Of a stretch of DNA of 36,084 bases, positions 1 through 6,791 are shown piece by piece. Each line of letters opens with the position of its first letter. Position 1 is the stretch's first letter. Source of the DNA: Flavobacterium restrictum (lineage in GTDB: Bacteria > Bacteroidota > Bacteroidia > Flavobacteriales > Flavobacteriaceae). The notes under the pieces are model-generated. The model saw only the letters and a list, made by a program, of their open reading frames with translations. It did no database searches and was not told the origin of the DNA. The stretch spans positions 1 to 36,084 of the forward strand of contig NZ_VJZT01000019.1 in the NCBI RefSeq assembly GCF_007097245.1, written 5' to 3'. Both the position numbers and the translations under genes were made by a program.

Positions 1-930
1 TTTAAAAGCTACTTAAAACAACAGGAATTAAGCAAGACTACAGCCGAAATGTACCATTATCAAACAATGAATTTTATCAGCTTTTTGGATAAGGATAATA
101 CAGAAGTTGAGAAATGTACAGAAAAGGAAATAATGTTATACTTGGCTCACTTGCAAAAAAAAGGCATAGCATCAGAAACAAGAAAATTAAGGTTATCGGC
201 ACTAAAACACTTCTTCAACTTCCAAATAGAAAACAACAAAAGAAAAGACAATCCAGCCAACAGGATAAAACTACAAGGAGGACAAAAACAAAAACTCTAT
301 CCAATACTAACACCACAGGAATTACAAAGCATCTACGAAAATTATCAAGTACCAACACAGGAACATCCCAAAAGCCATCACAATTGGTTTAACGCCTATA
401 AATTAAGTAAAGAAAGAAACAAAGTTATTATAGGTTTATTATTGAATCAAGGCATCACAACGGCAGAAGTTAGCAGAATTACAATAGATAGTTTAGACCT
501 GCGAAATGGCAAAATAGACATCACGGGCGGAAGAACAGGAAAAGACCGAACACTGGAGCTGAAATCAAGCCAAATAATGGATTTAATGGAGTATCAGTAT
601 AAAACTAGAAACGAACTACTACAATACCAAATACAGCAAACTAAACTATTATTTTTAAGCACGCCACCATCAGGACAAACACAGGTAAAAGACCCAAGTA
701 CACTAAATATCTACAAGCGATTAACAGAAGAACTAAAAGAACAAAACCCAAAGTTTATCAATTTTTTACAAGTTCGGGCATCGGTAATAACATATTGGTT
801 AAAGAATTATAATTTAAGACAAGTACAATACCGAGCAGGACACAAACGAATTATATCTACAGAAGCGTATTTAATAAACGATATTGACGACTTGCAAAAG
901 GAAATTGACAGCTTCCATCCAATCGGATAA
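1..930 (+). CDS. Tyrosine recombinase/integrase, 5' end outside the window
   Basis: Site-specific DNA recombinase of the phage-integrase/Xer superfamily. The reading frame is open from base 1, so the gene begins upstream; the ATG at 49 is probably internal. An N-terminal SAM-like core-binding part (roughly the first 75 residues from that Met) is followed by the catalytic domain. Numbering from the ATG at 49, I see the lysine region GKDR at 164-167, the second arginine in QVRAS at R243, the GHKR histidine at H265 and the nucleophile in TEAY at Y274. Two catalytic positions look replaced. The first arginine (family pattern GLRxSEL) reads GITTAEV, with Thr at 137. The histidine of HxLR reads LQVR, with Leu at 240. 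It may be inactive or belong to a divergent subfamily. The neighbouring non-coding DNA and Rhs debris suggest it came with an integrative element. Family assignment is firm; activity is not. Confidence 0.85.
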   Translation, partial: FKSYLKQQELSKTTAEMYHYQTMNFISFLDKDNTEVEKCTEKEIMLYLAHLQKKGIASETRKLRLSALKHFFNFQIENNKRKDNPANRIKLQGGQKQKLYPILTPQELQSIYENYQVPTQEHPKSHHNWFNAYKLSKERNKVIIGLLLNQGITTAEVSRITIDSLDLRNGKIDITGGRTGKDRTLELKSSQIMDLMEYQYKTRNELLQYQIQQTKLLFLSTPPSGQTQVKDPSTLNIYKRLTEELKEQNPKFINFLQVRASVITYWLKNYNLRQVQYRAGHKRIISTEAYLINDIDDLQKEIDSFHPIG

Positions 931-962
931 AACAGGCTGAAAAGTAGCAAAATATGTTAGTT

Positions 963-985
963 AGTAATATAATATATTACTTTTT
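963..985 (+). terminator. Possible A+T-rich terminator after the recombinase
   Basis: A nine-base perfect inverted repeat, AGTAATATA and TATATTACT around a single central base (963-981), is followed by a T run. It lies about 30 bases after the recombinase stop codon. The stem is all A/T except one pair, so it would be weak. Confidence 0.35.
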
Positions 986-1189
986 AGATTTTTTTTAAAA
1001 GAAGTAAACCTGTGTCAAGCCCATATGGAAGTACACGTGCACTTAAAAAAAGGTTTTTTTTAAAAAGGGAAAATAAAGACGTATCGTTTTTTACAAACGA
1101 ATAAATCCCAAAAAGGGAAGCAATAAAACCGATAGCGTTTATTAAATCCATACATCAAATATAGGAATAAAAAAGAACCAATCTGCAAA

Positions 1190-1640
1190 CAAACAGCAGA
1201 AGCAAAAAAGCGGTCTCCCTCCGGTCGTTCGTTTTGTTCCGTTCGGCTGTTCCAGTCGGCTGAAAAAAGCCTCCGTTCCACAGTCCACTCGTCAGCATAG
1301 CACCTGCCAGCCTTGAAAAAAGGCAGGCAGTTACTACGCTTCCTCGTCCTCATCTTCACACACTCACTTCCTGCGTTCGTCGGGGCTACTGCGTCCGCAA
1401 CACAAACCCGCAAGAAAAATGCGGGTCAGTGTTCGCGTCCACCGCCCCTTGTGTTTTGGCGGTTGCTCTACCGCCAGCCATCAACCTCAATAGGAACGCC
1501 CGAAAAGGGCTGATTTTATAGATTTGTTCCGCTGACGCTTTACTTGTTCGGTTGCCGTTACACGCTCCTGTCCCTACGCCCCCGAAAAAGGGCTTTCGGT
1601 CCAGGGTGGCTGTCAGTGACCGCAACACCGCCACCCGTTC
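1190..1640. other. G+C-rich non-coding patch dense in small hairpins
   Basis: No credible gene is visible between the recombinase stop and about base 2020; the open frames here are short, overlap on both strands and translate to low-quality sequence. Roughly 1190-1640 is clearly richer in G and C than the rest of the window. It holds a series of short inverted repeats: CCTGCC/GGCAGG near 1302-1325, ACCCGC/GCGGGT near 1407-1428, ACCGCC/GGCGGT near 1440-1465, and a CCGAAA/TTTCGG pair near 1582-1600. This composition resembles non-coding backbone of Bacteroidetes conjugative or integrative elements. That origin is an inference from recollection, not a search. A structured leader RNA or an origin of transfer is possible. 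Confidence 0.45.
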
Positions 1641-1641
1641 A

Positions 1642-1687
1642 GCAAAAAAAGCTTTCTATGAGTTGGAATGGATAACGCTTTTTTTGC
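1642..1687. repeat. Perfect 11-bp inverted repeat
   Basis: GCAAAAAAAGC (1642-1652) and GCTTTTTTTGC (1677-1687) form a perfect inverted repeat around a 24-base loop. A second small hairpin (GCATA 1715-1719 with TATGC 1738-1742) follows. Together with the inverted repeat at 1740-1823 this makes a run of stem-loops of the kind seen around transfer origins and element ends. No function can be assigned from sequence alone. Confidence 0.5.
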
Positions 1688-1739
1688 TTCACTTGGGGTG
1701 TTTATTGTAGCACCGCATAACTCAATCGCCGTAGGGCTA

Positions 1740-1823
1740 TGCTCATTTTTTTAGAAGATTGCCAAGGGGAATTTATCTGAAAAACAACATTTACGTTTTG
1801 GCAATCTTCCAAAAAAATCGAGC
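1740..1823. repeat. Long imperfect inverted repeat, possible element end or transfer-origin hairpin
   Basis: GAAGATTGCCAA (1754-1765) is matched exactly by TTGGCAATCTTC (1798-1809). Flanking T7/A7 tracts and GCTCA/CGAGC extend the pairing to about 24 bases per arm with few mismatches. The loop is 32 bases. It lies between the recombinase and the truncated Rhs gene, outside any gene. Confidence 0.5.
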
Positions 1824-2080
1824 GCATAATTAAAGATTTATCGGGAAAATTGGGTTGCCGAATTTAGAGATTTTGGCTTTTTTGGTTTAATTGTTGGATG
1901 AATAAAAACAATCTCTTTTTCTTCAATTAAAAGAAAAAAAACTACTTTTGAAAAGCAAAGAAAAATGATAAGGGAACGTTCTTAAAAAAATAAATTTTGT
2001 CAAAAGTGAGTCATAAGTAAACGCAAAAGCGGTCTAAAAAACGGTTAAGCAGTTACAAGTATAAGTTCAACGGAAAAGAA

Positions 2081-2980
2081 TTGCAAGACGAATTAGGGCT
2101 TAATGTTTACTTCTTTAAATTCAGAACTTCCGACCCAGCTTTGGGAAGGTTTTGGCAAATAGATCCACTTGCAGGAACATATCCACATAACTCTCCTTTT
2201 GCGTTTGCAGAAAATAATGTAACAAGCGGAACTGACCTTGAGGGATTAGAACTTTCTTTCCATCTTAACGGTAATTTAGCAACAGCACAAAATGGACCAA
2301 GAGTTACAGGAGGAGTTGGCGGAAATTATACACTTCAAGAATTAAAAAGCCATATGGCTCAAAAACAAGCCAAAGAAGATAGGGCTATGCAAAAGATTAT
2401 GTCTGGAGACCCGAGAAGTCTTCCACAATCTGACATACATCTTCCAGCGAGTGATATAAGAGTTGCAAGGTTCAATGACCCAGGAATGATGATGGCAGAT
2501 GGAGCGCGCATTGGTGCTGAAATGATGGCTACGGATATTGCAGTAGGTAAGATTATTCAAGGTGTTGGTGCTCTTCGTGCAGGAGAAAGTGTTTGGAGTC
2601 TGAACGCATTACAAAGAGGAAGAGCGATAGAGAATATGCTTGGAGCAGATGCTAGTTGGGCTAGAAACTTCCCTACTATTGATAAAATAGAAAATGGTGT
2701 TGCAACTAGTATTAAAAGTATGGATTTAACAGCAACATCGTACCAGAAGGGAAATAGCGTACTAAATACACTTAAAGGTTATGTTGATAGTTTGTCTAGT
2801 TTTTCAAGTAAAACTTGGGGCGGTACAGCTGTAACACAAGGAGAGAGTTATACGAGCAAAGCATTAGAATTAGCAGTACAAAGTGGTAAAGGTTCGGAAG
2901 CACAATGGGGTCAAATTAATCAAGCCATACAATATGCTTTAGATAAAGATATTAATGTAACTATACGATTTATAAAATAG
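2081..2980 (+). CDS. Orphan Rhs C-terminal tip with nuclease-like toxin domain (5'-truncated)
   Basis: This is the 3' end of an Rhs/YD-repeat toxin gene. The frame is open back to 2021, just after a stop codon at 2018-2020, and its first residues (YKYKFNGKELQ) are already Rhs core, so the start at TTG 2081 is nominal. Residues 1-57 carry the conserved Rhs-core signature (DPALGRFWQIDPLA, then AFAENNV and DLEGLE), which marks where the shell ends and the variable toxin begins. A Gly/Ala-rich linker follows (about 134-170). The C-terminal domain has RGRAIEN (E184), FPTID (D201) and SIKS (K212), an arrangement compatible with a PD-(D/E)xK-type nuclease like those tipping CDI and Rhs toxins. The large Rhs body and any secretion domain are missing, so it is probably an unexpressed tip cassette or a pseudogene. 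The adjacent immunity-like gene supports the toxin assignment. Confidence 0.75.
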   Translation: MQDELGLNVYFFKFRTSDPALGRFWQIDPLAGTYPHNSPFAFAENNVTSGTDLEGLELSFHLNGNLATAQNGPRVTGGVGGNYTLQELKSHMAQKQAKEDRAMQKIMSGDPRSLPQSDIHLPASDIRVARFNDPGMMMADGARIGAEMMATDIAVGKIIQGVGALRAGESVWSLNALQRGRAIENMLGADASWARNFPTIDKIENGVATSIKSMDLTATSYQKGNSVLNTLKGYVDSLSSFSSKTWGGTAVTQGESYTSKALELAVQSGKGSEAQWGQINQAIQYALDKDINVTIRFIK

Positions 2981-2986
2981 AAAAAA

Positions 2987-3433
2987 ATGACAAAGTCAGT
3001 TGTTATAAAAAGATTTTTAAAAGATAATAAATATATAATACATCCCAATTTAGTTGTTAAGGATAGTGGTTCTTATGCAATCCCTCCTTACATAACGGAG
3101 TATAATTTAAATTCTACAGAGTTATTAGATAAGATTTTATATGCGCTGGAGTTTAGTAAAGAAGGAGGCAGACCAGTAGAAGACCCTAAAACAAGACATC
3201 AAGAATTTTTAAAAGCAATGGGAGTAAAAACGATGAAAGCTTTACACGACAATACAATAAATTTAAGTCTTTATGTTAGAGATGGAATTGTAGTCTTTGT
3301 CCCTTGGGAAAATAAAGGTTCAAAGGAAGGTTTTTCAGGATTTAAAGAGGACTTAACGGTAAAGTTACCCTTTAACTCACCAAAAGAAGAATTAGTAAAA
3401 GCATTAGAACTAGCACTATCAAGGTGTAAATAG
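2987..3433 (+). CDS. Probable immunity protein for the Rhs tip toxin
   Basis: A 148-residue soluble protein with no signal peptide or membrane segment, starting 6 bases after the toxin stop codon and followed at once by a terminator. This is the standard position of a cognate immunity gene, which binds and neutralises the toxin domain in the cytoplasm of sibling cells. Its fold cannot be proved by eye. The pattern is an N-terminal KYIIHP segment, a helix around LLDKILYALEF, a middle GV-containing helix, a strand-rich part, and a closing helix (PKEELVKALELAL). It resembles CdiI-type immunity proteins of contact-dependent inhibition systems. Its identity rests mainly on position, size and the toxin partner. 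Confidence 0.65.
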   Translation: MTKSVVIKRFLKDNKYIIHPNLVVKDSGSYAIPPYITEYNLNSTELLDKILYALEFSKEGGRPVEDPKTRHQEFLKAMGVKTMKALHDNTINLSLYVRDGIVVFVPWENKGSKEGFSGFKEDLTVKLPFNSPKEELVKALELALSRCK

Positions 3434-3439
3434 AAACAA

Positions 3440-3464
3440 AAAAAGCCCCAAATTGGGGCTTTTT
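3440..3464 (+). terminator. Rho-independent terminator of the toxin-immunity pair
   Basis: AAAAAGCCCC and GGGGCTTTTT enclose a five-base AAATT centre, starting 6 bases after the immunity stop codon. The T tract on either strand means it can stop both the immunity transcript and an opposing one. Confidence 0.85.
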
Positions 3465-3689
3465 CTATTGCGCTAATTGCTGAATTTTCTTTTTTGTTAT
3501 GAAAGCATCGAGAAAAATTTTTACAAGATGTTTTTCTTCGGAGTTTAGTTTTTCTACTTCCTGAAACTGTTTTATAAGTTCCATATCGGTTAGTTGCGCT
3601 TCTACTTGCCCTGTTTTACCGTTCATTAAATAATCGGTGCTAGTTCCTAATACGGAAGCTAACCAGCTCCCCCGCTGGTCTGTCTCGTC
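3465..3689 (-). pseudogene. Truncated XRE-type (helix-turn-helix) repressor fragment
   Basis: Reading the minus strand, a frame open for 74 codons (stop complementary to 3465-3467) contains LASVLGTSTDYLMNGK. This is the end of the HTH_3 domain of Cro/C1-family repressors, whose usual pattern is LAxxLgvStdyLl. A charged helical tail follows, containing LTDMELIKQFQEVEKL and ending in KKKIQQLAQ. The DNA-recognition helices that should precede it are absent; the frame is stopped at 3690-3692 and its first eight or so residues do not look native. It is therefore a 5'-deleted remnant, perhaps of a phage or element regulator. It uses the strand opposite to the Rhs pair and abuts that pair's terminator. 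Confidence 0.7.
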
Positions 3690-3724
3690 CTAAAATAAGT
3701 TTACATATTTAGCAGCAAACAACA

Positions 3725-3763
3725 AAAAAACCTCGGTCAAAGTTTATTTGATTGAGGTTTTTT
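3725..3763. terminator. Hairpin with A and T tracts, bidirectional terminator
   Basis: AAAAAACCTCGGTCAA (3725-3740) pairs with TTGATTGAGGTTTTTT (3748-3763) through 16 positions if two G-T wobbles are allowed, around a 7-base loop. No intact gene is adjacent now, so it probably belonged to a deleted gene or to an insertion-sequence end. Confidence 0.55.
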
Positions 3764-3795
3764 GGTTTATGAAACTACATTTTTTATGAAAACGG

Positions 3796-3876
3796 ATGCC
3801 CAGATAGTAGTGAAAATCCTTGTGAGCCGGGGTTTGGCTCACAAGATTGTAACGAATAGCTGGAAATAGCTCCTGT
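3796..3876 (+). repeat. Structured intergenic repeat of Flavobacterium type
   Basis: The stretch contains a perfect 10-bp hairpin, CTTGTGAGCC (3819-3828) and GGCTCACAAG (3836-3845), with CCAGATAG upstream and CTGGAAATAGCTCC downstream able to add an outer helix. From memory, very similar arrangements (a variable hairpin between fixed flanks such as ATTGTAACGGATAG and GGAAATAGCTCC) recur in intergenic regions of Flavobacterium genomes. That recollection was not tested here. Only one copy is visible in the window. Confidence 0.45.
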
Positions 3877-4098
3877 AGTAGAAAAAATCCTAAAAAGCGA
3901 ATACAAGAGCGATACCCAACCACAAGCTGTTCGAAGTGTTCATCAAGAAGGAGAATTCATCGAAAAACCGTGATGCTCTGCGATGCTTTCAGCCCCTGTC
4001 CCGATTGGCAAGATCAGCAAATAGCAGACTAACTATTTGCGGCTACAGTTTAGTGATTTTGGAACAAAAAACTTAAATGTAATTTTTCATGATAAGAA
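3877..4098. other. Intergenic stretch before rplU, no gene
   Basis: I see no convincing gene here. A hairpin, GCAAATAG (4017-4024) and CTATTTGC (4033-4040) around eight bases, is the main feature. A short open frame ends at 3971-3973, but it is too small and too dependent on the upstream repeat to call. Confidence 0.5.
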
Positions 4099-4128
4099 TT
4101 GCAGGTTTAATTTTTAATTGTATATTTG
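4099..4128 (+). promoter_or_regulatory. Promoter of rplU-rpmA
   Basis: TTG at 4099-4101, 19 bases, then TATATTTG at 4121-4128. This matches the Bacteroidetes sigma-A pattern (TTG, 17-23 bases, TAnnTTTG) exactly and leaves about 30 bases to the rplU start codon. Confidence 0.75.
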
Positions 4129-4158
4129 CAACCTTAAAAATTTATAAAACAATTTGTT

Positions 4159-4551
4159 ATGTATGCAATCGTAGAGATAGCAGGGCAACAGTTTAAAGTT
4201 AGCAAAGACCTAAAGGTTTACGTTCACCGTTTGGCAAATGAAGAAGGAACAACAGTTTCATTCGACAAAGTTTATTTGCTTGACGACAACGGTACAATCA
4301 CAATAGGCGCCCCAGCTATAGAAGGTGCTTCAGTAGAAGCTAAAGTGTTACAACACTTAAAAGGAGATAAAGTTATCGTTTTCAAAAAGAAAAGAAGAAA
4401 AGGATACAAAAAGAGAAACGGTCACAGACAGTATCTTACTCAAATTGTAATTGAAGGTATTACTGCATCAGGCGCTACAAAAGCAACTGAAGACGCAGCT
4501 CCAAAAGTAAAAAAAGCTCCAAAAGCTAAAAAAGAAGAGACACAAGAATAA
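4159..4551 (+). CDS. rplU: 50S ribosomal protein L21
   Basis: Structural protein of the large ribosomal subunit that binds 23S rRNA. The start MYAIVEIAGQQFKVSKD and the basic RNA-binding segment with KKKRRKGYKKRNGHRQ (about residues 75-92) are diagnostic. At 130 residues it is longer than the roughly 103 of E. coli L21. The extra part is a C-terminal tail after residue 105, alternating Ala/Lys/Pro and acidic residues (KVKKAPKAKKEETQE at the end). It is first in a two-gene operon with rpmA, 23 bases ahead, the order found in most bacteria. Confidence 0.97.
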   Translation: MYAIVEIAGQQFKVSKDLKVYVHRLANEEGTTVSFDKVYLLDDNGTITIGAPAIEGASVEAKVLQHLKGDKVIVFKKKRRKGYKKRNGHRQYLTQIVIEGITASGATKATEDAAPKVKKAPKAKKEETQE

Positions 4552-4574
4552 TAACAATATAAAACTAATACGTC

Positions 4575-4835
4575 ATGGCTCACAAGAAAGGTGTCGGTAG
4601 TTCTAAAAATGGTAGAGAATCAGAATCAAAACGTTTAGGTGTTAAGATTTTTGGTGGTCAAGCTGCTATTGCTGGGAACATCATCGTAAGACAAAGAGGT
4701 TCAAAACATAATCCAGGTGAAAACGTTTACATTAGTAAAGATCACACCCTACACGCAAGAGTAGATGGAGTTGTAAAGTTCCAAAAGAAAAGAGATAACA
4801 AATCATACGTTTCTATACTTCCGTTCGAAGCATAA
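4575..4835 (+). CDS. rpmA: 50S ribosomal protein L27
   Basis: Large-subunit protein whose N-terminus reaches the peptidyl-transferase centre. The 86 residues begin [20 protein letters not shown], with the usual RQRG and HNPGENV motifs further on; the length is normal for the family. There is no N-terminal extension of the type that is cleaved in Firmicutes, so the start is secure. It is the second gene of the rplU operon and is followed by a terminator. Confidence 0.97.
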   Translation: MAHKKGVGSSKNGRESESKRLGVKIFGGQAAIAGNIIVRQRGSKHNPGENVYISKDHTLHARVDGVVKFQKKRDNKSYVSILPFEA

Positions 4836-4860
4836 TTCATACGATTTTAAAGTATCCAGA

Positions 4861-4892
4861 AAATCCCGTTTCAACTGAAACGGGATTTTTTT
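4861..4892 (+). terminator. Terminator of rplU-rpmA
   Basis: AAATCCCGTTTCA (4861-4873) and TGAAACGGGATTT (4876-4888) form a perfect 13-bp stem with a two-base nominal loop, followed by a T tract. It lies 25 bases after the rpmA stop. Confidence 0.9.
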
Positions 4893-5087
4893 ATATAGAG
4901 TATCATCAGTTTTTGTTTTTAAAGAAAAGAGCAAACTACTGTAATAACAGCAGTATAGTAATACCATTTAATAGTCCAATTGCAGTCGAGAACCATTATA
5001 GCATCTCGACTTTTACCTGTATTGAGTGAAGTCGAAAGACTCGATGTGATAAAGAATTATGGGACTCTTTTAAAATAGCACTGGTAA
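4893..5087. other. Convergent intergenic spacer with a small hairpin
   Basis: There is no gene between the rpmA and pdhC terminators. GTCGAGA (4985-4991) and TCTCGAC (5004-5010) form a hairpin followed by four T. A nearby GAGTGAAGTCGAAAGACTCGA-like stretch around 5025-5043 looks like the short dispersed motifs common between genes in this group. Confidence 0.4.
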
Positions 5088-5125
5088 AAAAAAATCCCAT
5101 TTTGATTACTCAAAACGGGATTTTT
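5088..5125 (-). terminator. Terminator of pdhA-pdhC
   Basis: On the minus strand a 16-bp stem (5110-5125 with 5090-5105, one G-T wobble) is followed by a U run copied from the A tract near 5086-5094. It begins about 20 bases after the pdhC stop codon. Confidence 0.85.
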
Positions 5126-5144
5126 AATAGTAACTAATGCGCTA

Positions 5145-6785
5145 TTAGGCTAGCATCGTAACTGGGTTCTCTATATATTGTTTTAAAGTTTGCAAGAACT
5201 GTGCTCCTGTAGCACCATCAATTGTTCTATGATCGCAAGCCAATGATAACATCATCGTGTTTCCTACTACAATTTGACCGTTTTTTACAACTGGTTTTTG
5301 CACAATGGCTCCCACTGATAAAATAGCCGAATTAGGCTGGTTGATAATCGAATTGAATTCGGTTATACCAAACATTCCAAGATTAGAAACCGTAAAAGTA
5401 CTGCCTTCCATTTCTGTTGGGAGTAATTTTTTGTTTTTGGCTCTGCCAGCAAGATCTCTTACACTAGCCCCTATTTGCGACAAGCTCATAGCATCTGTAA
5501 AACGTAATACTGGAACTACCAAACCGTCTTCTACAGCTACCGCAACACCTACGTTCACATGGTGGTTGATGATGATGACATCCTCTTTCCATTGTGAATT
5601 TATTTTTGGGTGTTTTTTTAAGGCCAAAGCACACGCCTTTATAACCATATCATTAAACGACACTTTTGTATCAGGCACACTATTGATTATTGCTCTTGAC
5701 TGCATGGCATCGTCCATAGTTACTTCGATCACTAGATTATAATGAGGCGCAGTAAATAAAGATTCGGCTAAACGTTTGGCAATAATTTTTCGCATTTGCG
5801 AATTTTTTATCTCTTCGGTAAACACTTCTCCTGCAGGTACAAATGGTTTGGCAACCGAGGTTGTTTCTACTTTTGTTGGAGCTGTTGCTGCTGCAGGCGC
5901 AACAACTTTTGGGCTAAAGTTTTCGATATCGCTTTTTACAATACGTCCATTTTCACCAGAACCTTTTACCTGTGTCAATTGAATGCCTTTGTCACTCGCT
6001 ATTTTTTTAGCCAATGGCGAAGCCAAAATACGCGGCCCATCAACAGGCGCTTCTTGCTCAACATGCGCAGCGGTTGCTACTGGGGCTGCTTTTGTCTCTA
6101 CAGTTGCTGTTGCGGGAGCTGCTTGTGGCGCACCACCAACAGTATAATTCTCGGCAACACCACTAATATCTGTTCCTGCAGGCCCAATGATAGCTAATAA
6201 ACTATCAACTGGTGCCGCATCGCCCTCTTGAATACCAATGTACAATAAAGTTCCTTCATTGAAGGATTCGAATTCCATTGTGGCTTTATCCGTTTCGATT
6301 TCGGCTAGAATATCTCCTTCAGCTACTGTATCTCCTACTTTTTTCAACCACGTTGCTACCGTTCCTTCGGTCATAGTATCGCTCAAACGAGGCATAGTTA
6401 CTACGATTACTCCAGCAAGAAGTGAGGCAGCTGTTTTTGCAGGTGCTTCAGCCTTAACTTCGGCAATTGGTTCAGGAGTCACAACTGTTGTTTTAGCTTC
6501 TTCAGGAGCTGATACACCACCCGCAATAAGAGCCGAAACATCTTCGCCCTCGTTACCAATGATAGCTAATAAGGAATCTACAGGTGCGGTTTCTCCTTCT
6601 GGGATTCCTATGTACAATAAAGTTCCTTCGTTAAAGGATTCAAATTCCATAGTTGCTTTATCGGTTTCAATTTCGGCTAGAATATCTCCTTCGCTAATTT
6701 TGTCTCCTACTTTTTTTAGCCAAGTCGCTACCGTTCCTTCCGTCATTGTATCGCTCAAACGAGGCATTGTAATTATTGTTGCCAT
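5145..6785 (-). CDS. pdhC: Pyruvate dehydrogenase E2, dihydrolipoamide acetyltransferase
   Basis: Transfers the acetyl group from lipoamide to CoA and forms the core of the pyruvate dehydrogenase complex. Domain order in the 546 residues is two lipoyl domains (about 1-78 and 128-205), a peripheral-subunit-binding domain (about 250-290, with ASPLAKKIASDKG and GRIVKSDI), then the acyltransferase domain (about 320-546). Each lipoyl domain carries the lipoylated lysine in ETDKATMEFES. The catalytic motif DHRTIDG lies near residue 517. Ala/Pro/Val-rich linkers join the domains. The two lipoyl domains are nearly identical, a sign of recent duplication or homogenisation. Its start lies 6 bases downstream of the pdhA stop, so the two are co-transcribed. 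The alternative, a branched-chain or 2-oxoglutarate E2, is less likely given the pdhA neighbour and double lipoyl layout. Confidence 0.93.
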   Translation of the reverse strand: MATIITMPRLSDTMTEGTVATWLKKVGDKISEGDILAEIETDKATMEFESFNEGTLLYIGIPEGETAPVDSLLAIIGNEGEDVSALIAGGVSAPEEAKTTVVTPEPIAEVKAEAPAKTAASLLAGVIVVTMPRLSDTMTEGTVATWLKKVGDTVAEGDILAEIETDKATMEFESFNEGTLLYIGIQEGDAAPVDSLLAIIGPAGTDISGVAENYTVGGAPQAAPATATVETKAAPVATAAHVEQEAPVDGPRILASPLAKKIASDKGIQLTQVKGSGENGRIVKSDIENFSPKVVAPAAATAPTKVETTSVAKPFVPAGEVFTEEIKNSQMRKIIAKRLAESLFTAPHYNLVIEVTMDDAMQSRAIINSVPDTKVSFNDMVIKACALALKKHPKINSQWKEDVIIINHHVNVGVAVAVEDGLVVPVLRFTDAMSLSQIGASVRDLAGRAKNKKLLPTEMEGSTFTVSNLGMFGITEFNSIINQPNSAILSVGAIVQKPVVKNGQIVVGNTMMLSLACDHRTIDGATGAQFLQTLKQYIENPVTMLA

Positions 6786-6791
6786 AATTGA

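Noticed and set aside
1060..1634. Three overlapping open frames of 66 to 117 codons on both strands in the G+C-rich tract
   Set aside because: They overlap one another on opposite strands, have Cys/Arg/Phe-rich unlikely compositions and cover the hairpins; they are by-products of the low stop-codon density in G+C-rich DNA.
1190..1823. CRISPR array or integron attC array
   Set aside because: The hairpins differ in sequence and spacing, no repeat-spacer regularity is visible, and no cas gene or gene cassettes are present.
3682..3720. Possible insertion-sequence terminus (TGTCTCGTCCTAAAATAAG)
   Set aside because: There is only one end, with no matching inverted partner or transposase nearby in the window, so it is mentioned only with the repressor fragment.
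3860..3973. Plus-strand frame of 37 codons ending EFIEKP before a TGA, looking like a protein C-terminus
   Set aside because: Its upstream part is the structured repeat, it has no start codon and I recognise no family; it could be a remnant but cannot be supported.
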